A stretch of 64,000 nucleotides of DNA from the NCBI GenBank assembly GCA_043783625.1, contig JAYVZE010000051.1, positions 1 to 64,000 of the forward strand, read 5' to 3'. The stretch is from JAFDVL01 sp043783625. GTDB lineage: Bacteria > Acidobacteriota > Blastocatellia > RBC074. How positions within the stretch are numbered: the stretch's first letter is position 1; each line of letters opens with the position of its first letter. The notes beneath the pieces were generated by a model. The model was not told the DNA's origin. It worked only from the letters and a program-made list of their open reading frames with translations, and did no database searches. Shown in pieces: positions 16,485 to 25,102 of this stretch. Made by a program: the position numbers and the translations under genes.

Positions 16485-17399
16485 ATGTCTGCAATTTCGA
16501 TCAACAATCTTACGATTCGTTTTAAGAATTTCACCGCCGTGAATGAAGTCAGCTTTCAGGTGCAGCCCGGAGAGATTTTCGGTTTTCTTGGTCCGAATGG
16601 TTCCGGCAAAACTACGATTATCAAAGCACTGTGTGGATTATTGAAACCTGCTTCCGGCACAGCCGAAGTTTTTGGATTGGATTGCCTGAAACAGGCGGAA
16701 ACTGTTCGGCGGCAGGTGGGATATATGTCGCAAAATTTCAGCCTCTACGATGATTTGACGGTGCGCGAAAATCTGAATTTTTATGCCGGAATTTACGGCT
16801 TACGGAATTCGGCAAAAAAAGAACGCCTTGCGGAAGTCGTCGAAATGACGAAGCTGCAACCATACCTTGACCGTCGCGCGGGTAGATTGTCAGGTGGATG
16901 GAAGCAGCGGCTGGCGTTGTCATGCGCGATTATTCATCAGCCGAAACTTTTATTTTTAGATGAACCAACCGCCGGAATTGATCCGGTGGCCCGGCGCGAA
17001 TTATGGGATTTGTTGTTTGAAATGTCAGGGCGGGGAATTACTTTTTTTGTGACGACTCATTATATGGATGAAGCCGAACGATGCAGCCGGATCGGATACA
17101 TTTATTTATCAAATCTGATTGCCTGCGGGACGCCGGAAGAACTGAAAACATTGCCTGAACTCACTCCGCACGGAACGAAACGGATTGAAGTTTCCGTCGC
17201 TCAGCCCACTGTTGCGCTTGCCGCGCTGAAGTCAAAATCTTACGTGCGGCAAGCGACAATTTTTGGACAATCCATTAATGCCTTGATTGATGAACAGGTT
17301 CCGCTTCATCACATCGAAACAGAAATTTTCGGCAGCGAAGTCCGCGCCGTGAATGCTTCTTTGGAAGATGTTTTTGTGACGCTGATGATGAACAAATGA
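16485..17399 (+). CDS. ABC transporter ATP-binding protein (YbhF-like half)
   Basis: 304 residues, one nucleotide-binding domain. Walker A GPNGSGKT is near residue 37, signature LSGGWKQR near 136, Walker B LLFLDEPTAGID near 155, and the switch His in TTHYMDEAE. The Q-loop is in VGYMSQNF. The C-terminal 80 residues are the variable accessory domain of drug-efflux ATPases. It powers the pump formed with the fusion lipoprotein upstream and the permease downstream; the exported compound is unknown. All catalytic motifs are intact. Confidence 0.92.
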   Translation: MSAISINNLTIRFKNFTAVNEVSFQVQPGEIFGFLGPNGSGKTTIIKALCGLLKPASGTAEVFGLDCLKQAETVRRQVGYMSQNFSLYDDLTVRENLNFYAGIYGLRNSAKKERLAEVVEMTKLQPYLDRRAGRLSGGWKQRLALSCAIIHQPKLLFLDEPTAGIDPVARRELWDLLFEMSGRGITFFVTTHYMDEAERCSRIGYIYLSNLIACGTPEELKTLPELTPHGTKRIEVSVAQPTVALAALKSKSYVRQATIFGQSINALIDEQVPLHHIETEIFGSEVRAVNASLEDVFVTLMMNK

Positions 17400-17403
17400 T
17401 GCG

Positions 17404-17626
17404 GAAGCCCGCACGCAGTAAGGGCGTCTTTTCGCAATGTATACCGAACACGGGAACAAGCTGAGGTTTTCATCCACGAAGAACACGAAGGGACACGAAG
17501 TAAACGCGAAGAAAACCCCTGAGATGTTTGTCTTTCTTCGTGTTCCTTCGTGTTCTTCGTGGATGAGAAAAAGCGCAGCTAATGATCGTTTGCAGTATAA
17601 TAATACCCTTACTGCGTGCGGGCTTC
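17404..17626. repeat. Nested double palindrome within the ABC operon
   Basis: The outer arms are perfect 21-mers: GAAGCCCGCACGCAGTAAGGG at 17404-17424 and its reverse complement at 17606-17626. Inside lies a second palindrome (about 17461-17599) beginning CTGAGGTTTTCATCCACGAA and ending TCGTTTGCAGTATA, with CACGAAG/CTTCGTG arms. The inner element has a sister copy at 41719-41837. The nesting implies that one element inserted into, or arose within, another. Confidence 0.85.
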
Positions 17627-17648
17627 TCCATTTTTATAAGGAACTCTA

Positions 17649-18836
17649 ATGTCCGAACTAATCTCTACACATCCAATTTCGACGACGAATTCAAAAGTGT
17701 CGCGGGCTACGCGGCACAATCCGTTTTCAGGATTAGTCTCCGTGATGATTAAGGAATTCATTCACATCCGGCGCGATCCGGCGACATTTTTTTTCGTGAT
17801 TGTGATTCCGGCGATTCAAATGTTGATTATGGGATTCGGAGTCAACGCCAATGTTCGCAATATCCCGACCGTAGTTTACGATGCCTCAAATACGCAGGAA
17901 AGCCGCCATATAATTGATCGTTTTGTAAATTCTGATGATTTTCGGATCGTGAATTATGTGACTTCGGAAACGGAAATGAATCAAGCCATCGTCGCTGGAA
18001 AAGCGCAGGTCGCGATAAAAATTCCTCCCGACTATGCACGAATTTTACTCTCCGGCGAAACTGCAAATGTGCTGGTTTTGGTGGACGGTTCCGATGCGAT
18101 GGTCGCGGGAGAAGCCTCCAATGTAGCCAATTCCATTGCCATTCGAGAATCTGCCGACCGCTTGTTGATGCGCTCGAACGGGAAGCTTTCCTTACCAGTC
18201 GAAGCGCGACGAAAATTACTTTTTAATCCTGATTCACGGTCTCCGAATTTTATGCTGCCGGGATTAATTGCACTGTTGATGCAGATGCAAATTGTGACAC
18301 TGGCGGCACTCGCAATTATTCGTGAGCGTGAAAAAGGTACGCTGGAACAAATGTTCATGACACCTGTGACGCCGCTGGGATTAATGCTCGGAAAGATGAT
18401 TCCGTACTTCGTCGTCGCCTTCATTGTGATGGCATTTACCTTGACGATGAGCGTGTATGTGTTTGATGTCCCGATAGCCGGAAGCCTGCCATTATTGATC
18501 CTGCTGACGATTCCGTTTGTCATGACAATCATCGGAATCGGATTGCTGGTATCGCTCAGAGCCAGCTCCCCCGCCGCTGCGATTCAAGCGGCAATTGGTA
18601 CGATTCTGCCTTCGATTTATTTATCTGGCTACATCTTCCCCGTTCATACGATGCCGGTATTTTTTCAATGGTGCAGTCAATTTTTGCCCGTGACGTGGAT
18701 GATTCAGGTGATGCGTGGCGTGATCCTGCGCGGAGCCGGATTTGAAGAACTTTACCGAAACGCCTTAGTGATGACGGCGATGGGCGTGACGTTAATTGTT
18801 ATCAGTGTTCTGCGCTTCAAAAAGAGAGTCGGCTAA
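17649..18836 (+). CDS. ABC-2 type permease of the efflux system
   Basis: 395 residues. An N-terminal cytoplasmic stretch ends in KEFIHIRRDPATFFF, the usual lead-in to the first helix (FVIVIPAIQMLIMGFGVNANV). A large periplasmic domain occupies about residues 60-200. Five membrane helices follow in the C-terminal half (for example FMLPGLIALLMQMQIVTLAALAI and LPLLILLTIPFVMTIIGIGLLV). The REREKGTLEQMFMTPV segment is a family hallmark of YbhS/YbhR-like permeases. Only one permease gene is present, so a homodimer is likely. Confidence 0.9.
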   Translation: MSELISTHPISTTNSKVSRATRHNPFSGLVSVMIKEFIHIRRDPATFFFVIVIPAIQMLIMGFGVNANVRNIPTVVYDASNTQESRHIIDRFVNSDDFRIVNYVTSETEMNQAIVAGKAQVAIKIPPDYARILLSGETANVLVLVDGSDAMVAGEASNVANSIAIRESADRLLMRSNGKLSLPVEARRKLLFNPDSRSPNFMLPGLIALLMQMQIVTLAALAIIREREKGTLEQMFMTPVTPLGLMLGKMIPYFVVAFIVMAFTLTMSVYVFDVPIAGSLPLLILLTIPFVMTIIGIGLLVSLRASSPAAAIQAAIGTILPSIYLSGYIFPVHTMPVFFQWCSQFLPVTWMIQVMRGVILRGAGFEELYRNALVMTAMGVTLIVISVLRFKKRVG

Positions 18837-18927
18837 ATCTGCGCCTTGCTTCAAGATTATTTCTGGATCATAGTAATTGCGTTCTTCCCGGACAGTCTTA
18901 ATCAAAAAAATCATTCAGAGGAAAAGC

Positions 18928-21900
18928 ATGAAAAAAGCTGGTTCGGTCTTCCGTTTGTTCCATTTCCTGTACGGAATTCTGGTGGTGATATTTTTACTCC
19001 TTGCCGTTCATTCCTCGCAGGCACAATCCAATCAAAATTTATCGCAAGCACTTATTCAAGGCATTCCGATTGAACGAGCCATCACAAAGGGTGAAGTTCA
19101 TACTTATAAAATTGCGCTGGAAGCGGGGCAGTTTATTCACGTTCGGGTCACGCAAAAAGGGACAGATGTTGCATTGCGGTTTCTTAACCCTAACAAAGAA
19201 GAGATTTATTCATTCAATATATTTCAGGGGATTTATCGGCACGAAAGGCTGGTGGGAGTTGCCAAAGAGACGGGAATCCATGAATTAAAAATCGAAATCC
19301 CGAAAGGGTCGGTTTCATCGTCAGGTAATTATCAAGTGGAAATACTGGAATTAAAAATCGCCGATGAAAATGCCCGGCGTCGAGATCGGGGACAAAGCTT
19401 TTTGCAGGAAGCCTGGAAAATTAAGGAGAAAGGAACCGTTGAAGCTTTAGAGGCGAGTCGGGAAAAGGCAAATCAGTCCGTCCAGCTTTTTCAATCCGCG
19501 CAAGATCAGGAGGGGGAAGCTCTCGCCTTAGAAATTCAAATTTCAGAACAGGATCGCAAAGCGCATATCGAACTTTCTAATCAGGCGTTGGCCTTACAAC
19601 GTCAATTGGGCGACAAACCATCCATCGCATATTTGTTGAATTCCCTCGGTGTTTCTTACGTGCTGGCTGGCGACTGGCAAAATGGGATTAAATACTTACA
19701 ACAATGTCTGGAAGTTGTACGGGAGCTGGGGGATTGGCAGGTTGAGGTCAATGTCTACGTTAATCTTGCCATCCTTTACGGGAGAACCGGAGATGCCGAA
19801 AAATCAGTTGCGTCTTCAAAACAATCAATTGCCATCGCCGATGCCCATCAATTGAAAAATCCAAATATCGGCTCCTATGCTAATTTGGGAATTGCTTACA
19901 AAGACTTGGGCGAATATCAACTCTCGCTGGAAGCCTATGAGATGTCGCTCCAGCTCATGAAAGAGACGAATCAAACGGACGCGGCAGGAAGAATCTATAC
20001 AAACATCGGCAATCTTTATCGAGTGCTAAATAAAATTGAAAAAGCGTTAGCGTATTACCAGCAAGGCTTGGAACTTTCGAGGAAAAAGGGGATCGCGTTA
20101 GATGAAGCACTCGCACTCAACAATTTGGGCCTAACTTATTATCGAATGGGTGAATATCAACGGGCTTTGGATTCCTGCCAACAAGCATTAGTGTTACGAA
20201 AAAAATTAAATGATTTACCGGGGCAGGCCGGGGCGTATGAATTTTCAGGAATGGCTTTGAATAAGCTGGGACAGCGTGAAAAAGGTCTTGAAAACCTTTT
20301 GATTGCGCTTGATCTGCGCCGCAAAATGAATGAGCGATACGGGATCGTTTTTAATCTTCAGCACTTGGCTGAACTGGAAATGGATCACGGGAATTACCAG
20401 CAGGGATTGCCATATATTGAGGAGGCGATAACTCTGACAGAGGCGAACCGGTCTACGATCAACGCTCCTGATTTGCGGCTTTCGTATGGAGGAAGGATTC
20501 AGGAAGAATATTCCGTTTACGTTGATTTATTGTTGCGTCTTCACCAACAGGAACCAACAGCCGGATACGATCAGAAGGCTTTGCAGATGAGCGAGAAAGC
20601 GCGTGCGCGGAGCCTGCTTGAATCGTTAATTGAAGGTCGTCTTGACCTTCGCAGTGGTGTGAAGCTGGAATTAATAGAGCGCGAAAAACTGATCCAAAAG
20701 AAAATCAATGACACTTCCTCTCAGCTCGCTCGCCTTATGTCTGGTAAACCGAATGAGTTGCAGATTAATAAAGCACGAACCGATTTGGATTCGCAGACGA
20801 AAGAGTATCGGGATATTCTCGCTCAGATGCGCGTTGAGACTCCAAGATATGCTTCGCTGACACAACCTCAACCACTCAGCACCAAAGAAATTCAGTCAGA
20901 AGTTTTGGACGAACAGACAGTGCTGTTGGAATATGCTTTGGGCGACCAACAAAGCTGGCTGTTTGCCATCACCAAAGACAAATTACAAACATTCAAAATT
21001 GCCGGAGAGCAGGAAATCAATGATGCCGCACGAAAATTTTATGAAGCTTTGACGGCACGTGAATCGGCAACTGACATCGCTGGAATTGAGCATAAAATAA
21101 ATGCAACAGGAACTACACTCAGCCAGTTAATTCTCAGCCCCGTAGCCAAACAATTAAGCAACGAATGGAAAGGCAAACGGCTGGCAATTGTCGCTTCCGG
21201 TACGTTGGAATATGTGCCGTTTTCGGCTTTGCCGCTGGAGTCGCAAGTTTCGGGTTTTGAGTCTCGCGGGATAAGTAACCAGATTTCGGGCAATTCCTCG
21301 AAACTCAAAACCAGCTTCCTGATTACGAATCATGAAATTGTTAATCTTCCATCGGCCTCTGTTCTGGGCGTGATTCGGCAGGAAATTGCTGCACGCAAAT
21401 CGGCTCCGAAGCAAGTGGCGGTTTTAGCTGATCCGGTGTTTGAAAAGAATGATCCGCGCTTTGCGCAGGCGAAAAATAAAGCTCCGAACGAAACGGCGAA
21501 AGCGGAAATTTCCAGCAATACCGCCTTGAGCCGTTCAATGAGAGATTTTGGCAGTGACCTCGGTCGCCTGACATTTTCACGACAGGAGGCGGAAGCAATT
21601 GCCTCTATGACCAAAGCAGATCAGGGGCTGCAGCGATTGAGTTTTGCCGCCAATCGCACCAATGCGATGAGTGAAGAACTCCGCCAATATCGCATCGTCC
21701 ATTTCGCTACGCATGGATTACTCAACAGCGAACATCCAGAATTATCCGGTTTAGTATTTTCATTGATAGACGAGCAGGGTAGGCCGCAGGACGGGTTTTT
21801 GCGGCTACACGATATTTACAATTTGAAATTACCCGCTGATTTAATTGTGCTGAGCGCGTGTCAAACCGCGCTTGGCAAAGAAGTAAAGGGCGAAGGTTTG

Positions 21901-22137
21901 ATCGGATTGACGCGCGGATTTATGTACGCCGGAGCGCCGCGTGTGGTAGCGAGTTTGTGGCGCGTCAACGATTACGCGACAGCCGAATTGATGAAACGAT
22001 TTTACGCTGGAATGCTGAAAGAAAATTTGAGACCTGCCGCAGCATTGCGAGCTGCGCAGCTTAGCATGATGAAACAGAAACGCTTTAGTGCGCCGTATTA
22101 TTGGGCTGCGTTTACGCTGCAAGGCGAATGGAAGTAA
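18928..22137 (+). CDS. Exported TPR-CHAT (caspase-like) protein
   Basis: 1069 residues, starting at the ATG after AGAGGA rather than an upstream in-frame ATG, because this start gives a clean signal peptide (LLLAVHSSQAQ). The order is: signal peptide, a small beta domain (about 35-140, IHVRVTQKGTDVALRF), ten or so TPRs (150-560), a coiled linker, and the CHAT peptidase domain (650-1069). The catalytic dyad is visible: His in HFATHGLLNSEHPELSG near residue 925 and Cys in VLSACQTALG near 975. CHAT proteases are caspase relatives that cut partner proteins. Here the partner is unknown. A palindrome lies within the coding DNA (21251-21314). Confidence 0.9.
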   Translation: MKKAGSVFRLFHFLYGILVVIFLLLAVHSSQAQSNQNLSQALIQGIPIERAITKGEVHTYKIALEAGQFIHVRVTQKGTDVALRFLNPNKEEIYSFNIFQGIYRHERLVGVAKETGIHELKIEIPKGSVSSSGNYQVEILELKIADENARRRDRGQSFLQEAWKIKEKGTVEALEASREKANQSVQLFQSAQDQEGEALALEIQISEQDRKAHIELSNQALALQRQLGDKPSIAYLLNSLGVSYVLAGDWQNGIKYLQQCLEVVRELGDWQVEVNVYVNLAILYGRTGDAEKSVASSKQSIAIADAHQLKNPNIGSYANLGIAYKDLGEYQLSLEAYEMSLQLMKETNQTDAAGRIYTNIGNLYRVLNKIEKALAYYQQGLELSRKKGIALDEALALNNLGLTYYRMGEYQRALDSCQQALVLRKKLNDLPGQAGAYEFSGMALNKLGQREKGLENLLIALDLRRKMNERYGIVFNLQHLAELEMDHGNYQQGLPYIEEAITLTEANRSTINAPDLRLSYGGRIQEEYSVYVDLLLRLHQQEPTAGYDQKALQMSEKARARSLLESLIEGRLDLRSGVKLELIEREKLIQKKINDTSSQLARLMSGKPNELQINKARTDLDSQTKEYRDILAQMRVETPRYASLTQPQPLSTKEIQSEVLDEQTVLLEYALGDQQSWLFAITKDKLQTFKIAGEQEINDAARKFYEALTARESATDIAGIEHKINATGTTLSQLILSPVAKQLSNEWKGKRLAIVASGTLEYVPFSALPLESQVSGFESRGISNQISGNSSKLKTSFLITNHEIVNLPSASVLGVIRQEIAARKSAPKQVAVLADPVFEKNDPRFAQAKNKAPNETAKAEISSNTALSRSMRDFGSDLGRLTFSRQEAEAIASMTKADQGLQRLSFAANRTNAMSEELRQYRIVHFATHGLLNSEHPELSGLVFSLIDEQGRPQDGFLRLHDIYNLKLPADLIVLSACQTALGKEVKGEGLIGLTRGFMYAGAPRVVASLWRVNDYATAELMKRFYAGMLKENLRPAAALRAAQLSMMKQKRFSAPYYWAAFTLQGEWK
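21251..21314. repeat. Inverted repeat inside the CHAT coding sequence
   Basis: The arms CGGGTTTTGAGTCTCGCGG (21251-21269) and CCTCGAAACTCAAAACCAG (21296-21314) pair at 16 of 19 positions. They encode a Ser/Gly-rich loop (VSGFESRG to SSKLKTSF) between two conserved CHAT strands, which suggests a tolerated in-frame insertion of a dispersed element. Confidence 0.55.
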
Positions 22138-22154
22138 TCCGGGAAACTTTAATA

Positions 22155-22212
22155 TGCCAGCATCTTGGTGACATATTCTAACGAAAAACTGCCAGCAAGA
22201 TGCTGGCGCACC
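22155..22212. repeat. GCCAGCATCTTGCTGGC-family repeat
   Basis: A degenerate left arm (GCCAGCATCTTGGTGAC) faces an intact right arm (GCCAGCAAGATGCTGGCGCACC). Relatives lie at 36661-36720, 45461-45525, 59343-59377 and, in part, 13379-13400. Confidence 0.7.
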
Positions 22213-22332
22213 GACACTAGCGACCTGAAATCAGCCTGATTGCCACTCCTTACTGTAGGCTTCAAAATTAATTCAAAATACCGGGAATAACTGAGGCTTT
22301 CTATGCCTTAACCCACCCAACTGGAGAAAATT

Positions 22333-22801
22333 ATGTCCATCAAAAAGATCTCTTACGGTAAGCTCCTTACCGGAACTATTATTGCGCTGCTAATTGTTTG
22401 GAAAATTGGACGTCCGGCTGTTTGACGGAGCAGAAGACGGATAGAACCATGAACTCGGCCATCAATGGATTAATTTTTTGAAGCAGCCAAACCTGATTGG
22501 AGGAATTCCGCATTGTTCATATTCCAGCTTAGCCAGCGGTCTGAGGGGCTTTTCCATTCCGGGATCAGGTGCAGGTGGGGAATTCGCTTGCACTTTGACG
22601 CCTGAAGCCGGAGGCGTTCGTCTCACGCGTCACACCAGCGCGGCGGTCTTTACTGATCTTGACCTGTATTTAATGGGGTTGTTGCCACCGGATCAAGTGG
22701 GCGACCATCTGGTTTTTGCGGATCAATCACAGACTCCGAACAAATCATCAGACGAAAGCAGCTTTCACCGATTTGTATACCCGTTGGATTCCCACCAGTA
22801 A
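22333..22801 (+). pseudogene. Decayed secreted HExxH metallopeptidase
   Basis: A normal-looking start (GGAGAAAATT before ATG) leads into MSIKKISYGKLLTGTIIALL, a signal-like helix, but that frame stops at TGA after 30 codons. In another frame the sequence continues LFDGAEDG, a TAG stop (22442-22444), then NHELGHQWINF, which carries a zinc-protease HExxH motif (22448-22462). That frame stays open through FTDLDLYLMGLLPPDQVGDHLVF to 22801. The fragments read like one zinc metallopeptidase that has lost most of its middle and has at least one frameshift and one stop. It is not expected to be functional. Confidence 0.65.
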
Positions 22802-22914
22802 TCGTATGTACTTAGTGGAGAAAAGTAGGCGATTGACACGAGACGGGCAGAAAATTGATGCTACCCGTCTTTTTTCATGGTTCGTGAAATTTTGGAATCA
22901 GCCAACTCTGGAAT

Positions 22915-23721
22915 ATGATTTATGCTGAGATGACTAAGACAAATTCTGATTCCGCCAACATTACTTTTCGTGCTTGTCATGATCTTGTAGATTTTAAGCA
23001 AGTTGCCAAGTTGCAAGAAAAAATCTGGGGAGATTCGCCGCGTGAACTGCTCCCGACTCACGTTTTGGTAGCGATTGAGAAAACTGGCGGTCAGATTTTC
23101 GGTGCGTTTCACGATGAACAAATGATTGGCTATTTGTTGGGCTTGGTTGGGATCAGGAAGGGAGAATGTTATATCCATTCGCACATGACCGGAATTTTAC
23201 CGGAATATCAACATTGCGGTATTGGCTATCAATTAAAATTAAAGCAGCGCGAAGATGCGCTGGCTCGCAAGATTCATCGGATTGAATGGACGTTTGATCC
23301 TTTCAAGTTGCGCAATGCGTACTTCAATTTCAATAAGCTTGGCGCAATTGCCAGAACGTATCTGCCCAATGTTTATGGCACGACGGTCAGCCATTTCGAT
23401 CAGGGAATGCCAACGGATAGGCTCTTAGCGGAATGGCAACTTGATTCTTCTCGCGTGGAAGAAATTCTTCAAAATCGCAGGTACAGTACAGGGAGCGGTA
23501 GCGACTTGGTAAATGCGGCGAGTTACCAAGTCGCTACCGCTCCTCGTACTGTACCAACCAAGGCGGCTCTTCATAAAATTTTCGTTCCGCAAGAAGGGCA
23601 GACACTTTATTTACAAAACGAAATCCGTGAAAAATTTCAGACGGCATTTGCCCGGAGATTGATGGTGACGGGAGTTGAGCGTATAGAAGCGGGGATGAAT
23701 TATTGTTTAAATCCGAGGTAG
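22915..23721 (+). CDS. GNAT-superfamily acetyltransferase of the COG3375 kind, with an in-frame palindrome
   Basis: 268 residues. The N-terminal part is a GNAT fold: FKQVAKLQEKIWGD, LPTHVLVAIEKTGGQIFGAF, and the acetyl-CoA-binding segment SHMTGILPEYQHCGIGYQLKLKQRE, where the usual Q/R-x-x-G-x-G/A is Q-H-C-G-I-G. The later WTFDPFKLRNAYFNFNKLGA is typical of this large uncharacterised family. Residues about 189-214 are encoded by a 76-bp dispersed palindrome without breaking the frame. The C-terminus resumes afterwards with VPQEGQTLYLQNEIREKF. The substrate is unknown. Whether the inserted loop is tolerated is untested. Confidence 0.75.
   Translation: MIYAEMTKTNSDSANITFRACHDLVDFKQVAKLQEKIWGDSPRELLPTHVLVAIEKTGGQIFGAFHDEQMIGYLLGLVGIRKGECYIHSHMTGILPEYQHCGIGYQLKLKQREDALARKIHRIEWTFDPFKLRNAYFNFNKLGAIARTYLPNVYGTTVSHFDQGMPTDRLLAEWQLDSSRVEEILQNRRYSTGSGSDLVNAASYQVATAPRTVPTKAALHKIFVPQEGQTLYLQNEIREKFQTAFARRLMVTGVERIEAGMNYCLNPR
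23480..23555. repeat. Palindrome inserted within the acetyltransferase gene
   Basis: The arms 23480-23512 and 23523-23555 are 33 bases each and pair at 31 of 33 positions around a 10-base loop. The arm contains AGCGGTAGCGACTTGGTAA. The same ACCGCTCCTCGTACT sequence occurs at the intergenic element 56711-56756, so this is a mobile-like dispersed repeat. It reads through without a stop in the gene's frame. Confidence 0.9.
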
Positions 23722-23797
23722 GGCAAACTTTCCAGTTTGCCTCTTTTCCCTAGCGGTGGTTTGGCTGCCACCACGCAACCTGGAAAGGTTGCGCTAC
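23718..23797. repeat. GCAAACTTTCCAGTTTGC-family repeat
   Basis: GTAGGGCAAACTTTCCAGTT opens the element and CGCAACCTGGAAAGGTTGCG closes it; the two ends are diverged relatives. An inner GGTGG...CCACC pair is also present. Better-preserved copies are at 30569-30699 and 35376-35502. The first bases follow the acetyltransferase stop directly. Confidence 0.8.
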
Positions 23798-23863
23798 TCC
23801 AACTTGCACATGACATTTGCTTCATCTATTGTAATTCTATTGAAATTTTCCAGAGGTGTAGTT

Positions 23864-25102
23864 ATGAATAAAATCCCGTCTCGAATCCTGCTTGCATTGA
23901 TTGTCTCCATCAGCTTACTTAGTTTTTCAGCCCTCGTCTTTGCGCAGGCCGGACGCCAGACGCAAAGTGGTAGCGGCAAGAAAAATCCGAACGCTCCCGG
24001 CACGCCCGAAGAAGAACAAAAACGCAAAGATAAAGAAGATGAAAAGAAAGTGGACAAGCAAATGTCCGGTGCGACGATTACGTTTGATACCAGCGTCGTC
24101 AACGTCGAAGCGGTTGTTTTCAATAAGAAAACCGGCGGGATTATTCAAGGCTTGAAGAAAGAGAATTTCGAGATTTATGAGGACGGCATCAAGCAGGAAG
24201 TAGATAACTTCTCGACGCCGGATGCACCGTTAACAATGGTCTTGGTGGTCGAATACAGCAAATTAGTAGATTTGCTCGGCTCACCGACAGGCGGAATGTT
24301 TGAGCCTGGAAGAGTTGAAGTTTTACGCCCTGCTTACGAATTTGTTCGCACGATTGTGAAACCGAAAGATTTTATTTCGATTGTGGCGTACGACATGCGC
24401 CCGACTCCGATTGTGGATTTTACGGATGATAAACAAAAACTGATGGCGGCGATTCAGCTCTTGATTCGCAACAATCCGGCTTTTTCCGAAAGTAATCTTT
24501 TCGATACTTTGAAGTTTGTGTTGCGCGGTGGCAAGGGCGATGCGGTCGTCCTGGAAGACGGCAAAGGCGCGGATAAAAACGGGCAGATGAATTATGCAGG
24601 ATTATACGAAGTTAGCAACAGAACGGCAGTTTTATTGATCTCTTCGGGCATTGATACCTTCAGCAAAATCAATTTTGATAATGCCCGCAAGATCGTCGAA
24701 AATTCCGGCGTTCCGGTATATTCCATCGGGATTGGAAATTTATTTTTGAAGAAATATGACAACTCCGAAATGATGAATCCGGCCAACGGGAATCAAATGA
24801 TGTACGGAATTCCTGATCGCATGACGATGTTGCAGGCGCAGAATCAGCTCAAGACGTTTGCTGATTCCAGTGGCGGAAAATATTTTCCGGTGACTTTTCC
24901 CGGCGAAATCCCCAGCGTCCTGCAAACGATTCAGGCGATGCTGCGCAATCAGTACAGCTTGGGATATACATCGAGCAACACGCGCAAGGAAGGGAAGCGA
25001 CGCAAGATTCAAGTCCGCGTAAATTTGGGCGATCAGATTGATCCGAAGCTGATTATGATTCAGCATCGTCAAAGCTATGTCGAAGAGGGCGGGAAAAAAT
25101 GA
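23864..25102 (+). CDS. Secreted VWA-domain protein (acidobacterial VWFA-related family)
   Basis: 412 residues from the ATG after AGAGG; this start gives a signal peptide ending VFAQ. A Lys/Glu-rich segment (about 30-65) precedes the family-typical ITFDTSVVNVEAVVFNKKTGGIIQGL and FEIYEDGIKQEVDNF. A von Willebrand A fold follows (about 110-370). The metal site is unusual: the expected DxSxS after strand 1 reads VVEYSK, so metal binding may be lost. The end (NQYSLGYTSSNTRKEGKRRKIQVRV) is the usual close of this family. It is likely an extracytoplasmic adhesion or scaffold protein. Its stop overlaps the start of yggS. Confidence 0.85.
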   Translation: MNKIPSRILLALIVSISLLSFSALVFAQAGRQTQSGSGKKNPNAPGTPEEEQKRKDKEDEKKVDKQMSGATITFDTSVVNVEAVVFNKKTGGIIQGLKKENFEIYEDGIKQEVDNFSTPDAPLTMVLVVEYSKLVDLLGSPTGGMFEPGRVEVLRPAYEFVRTIVKPKDFISIVAYDMRPTPIVDFTDDKQKLMAAIQLLIRNNPAFSESNLFDTLKFVLRGGKGDAVVLEDGKGADKNGQMNYAGLYEVSNRTAVLLISSGIDTFSKINFDNARKIVENSGVPVYSIGIGNLFLKKYDNSEMMNPANGNQMMYGIPDRMTMLQAQNQLKTFADSSGGKYFPVTFPGEIPSVLQTIQAMLRNQYSLGYTSSNTRKEGKRRKIQVRVNLGDQIDPKLIMIQHRQSYVEEGGKK

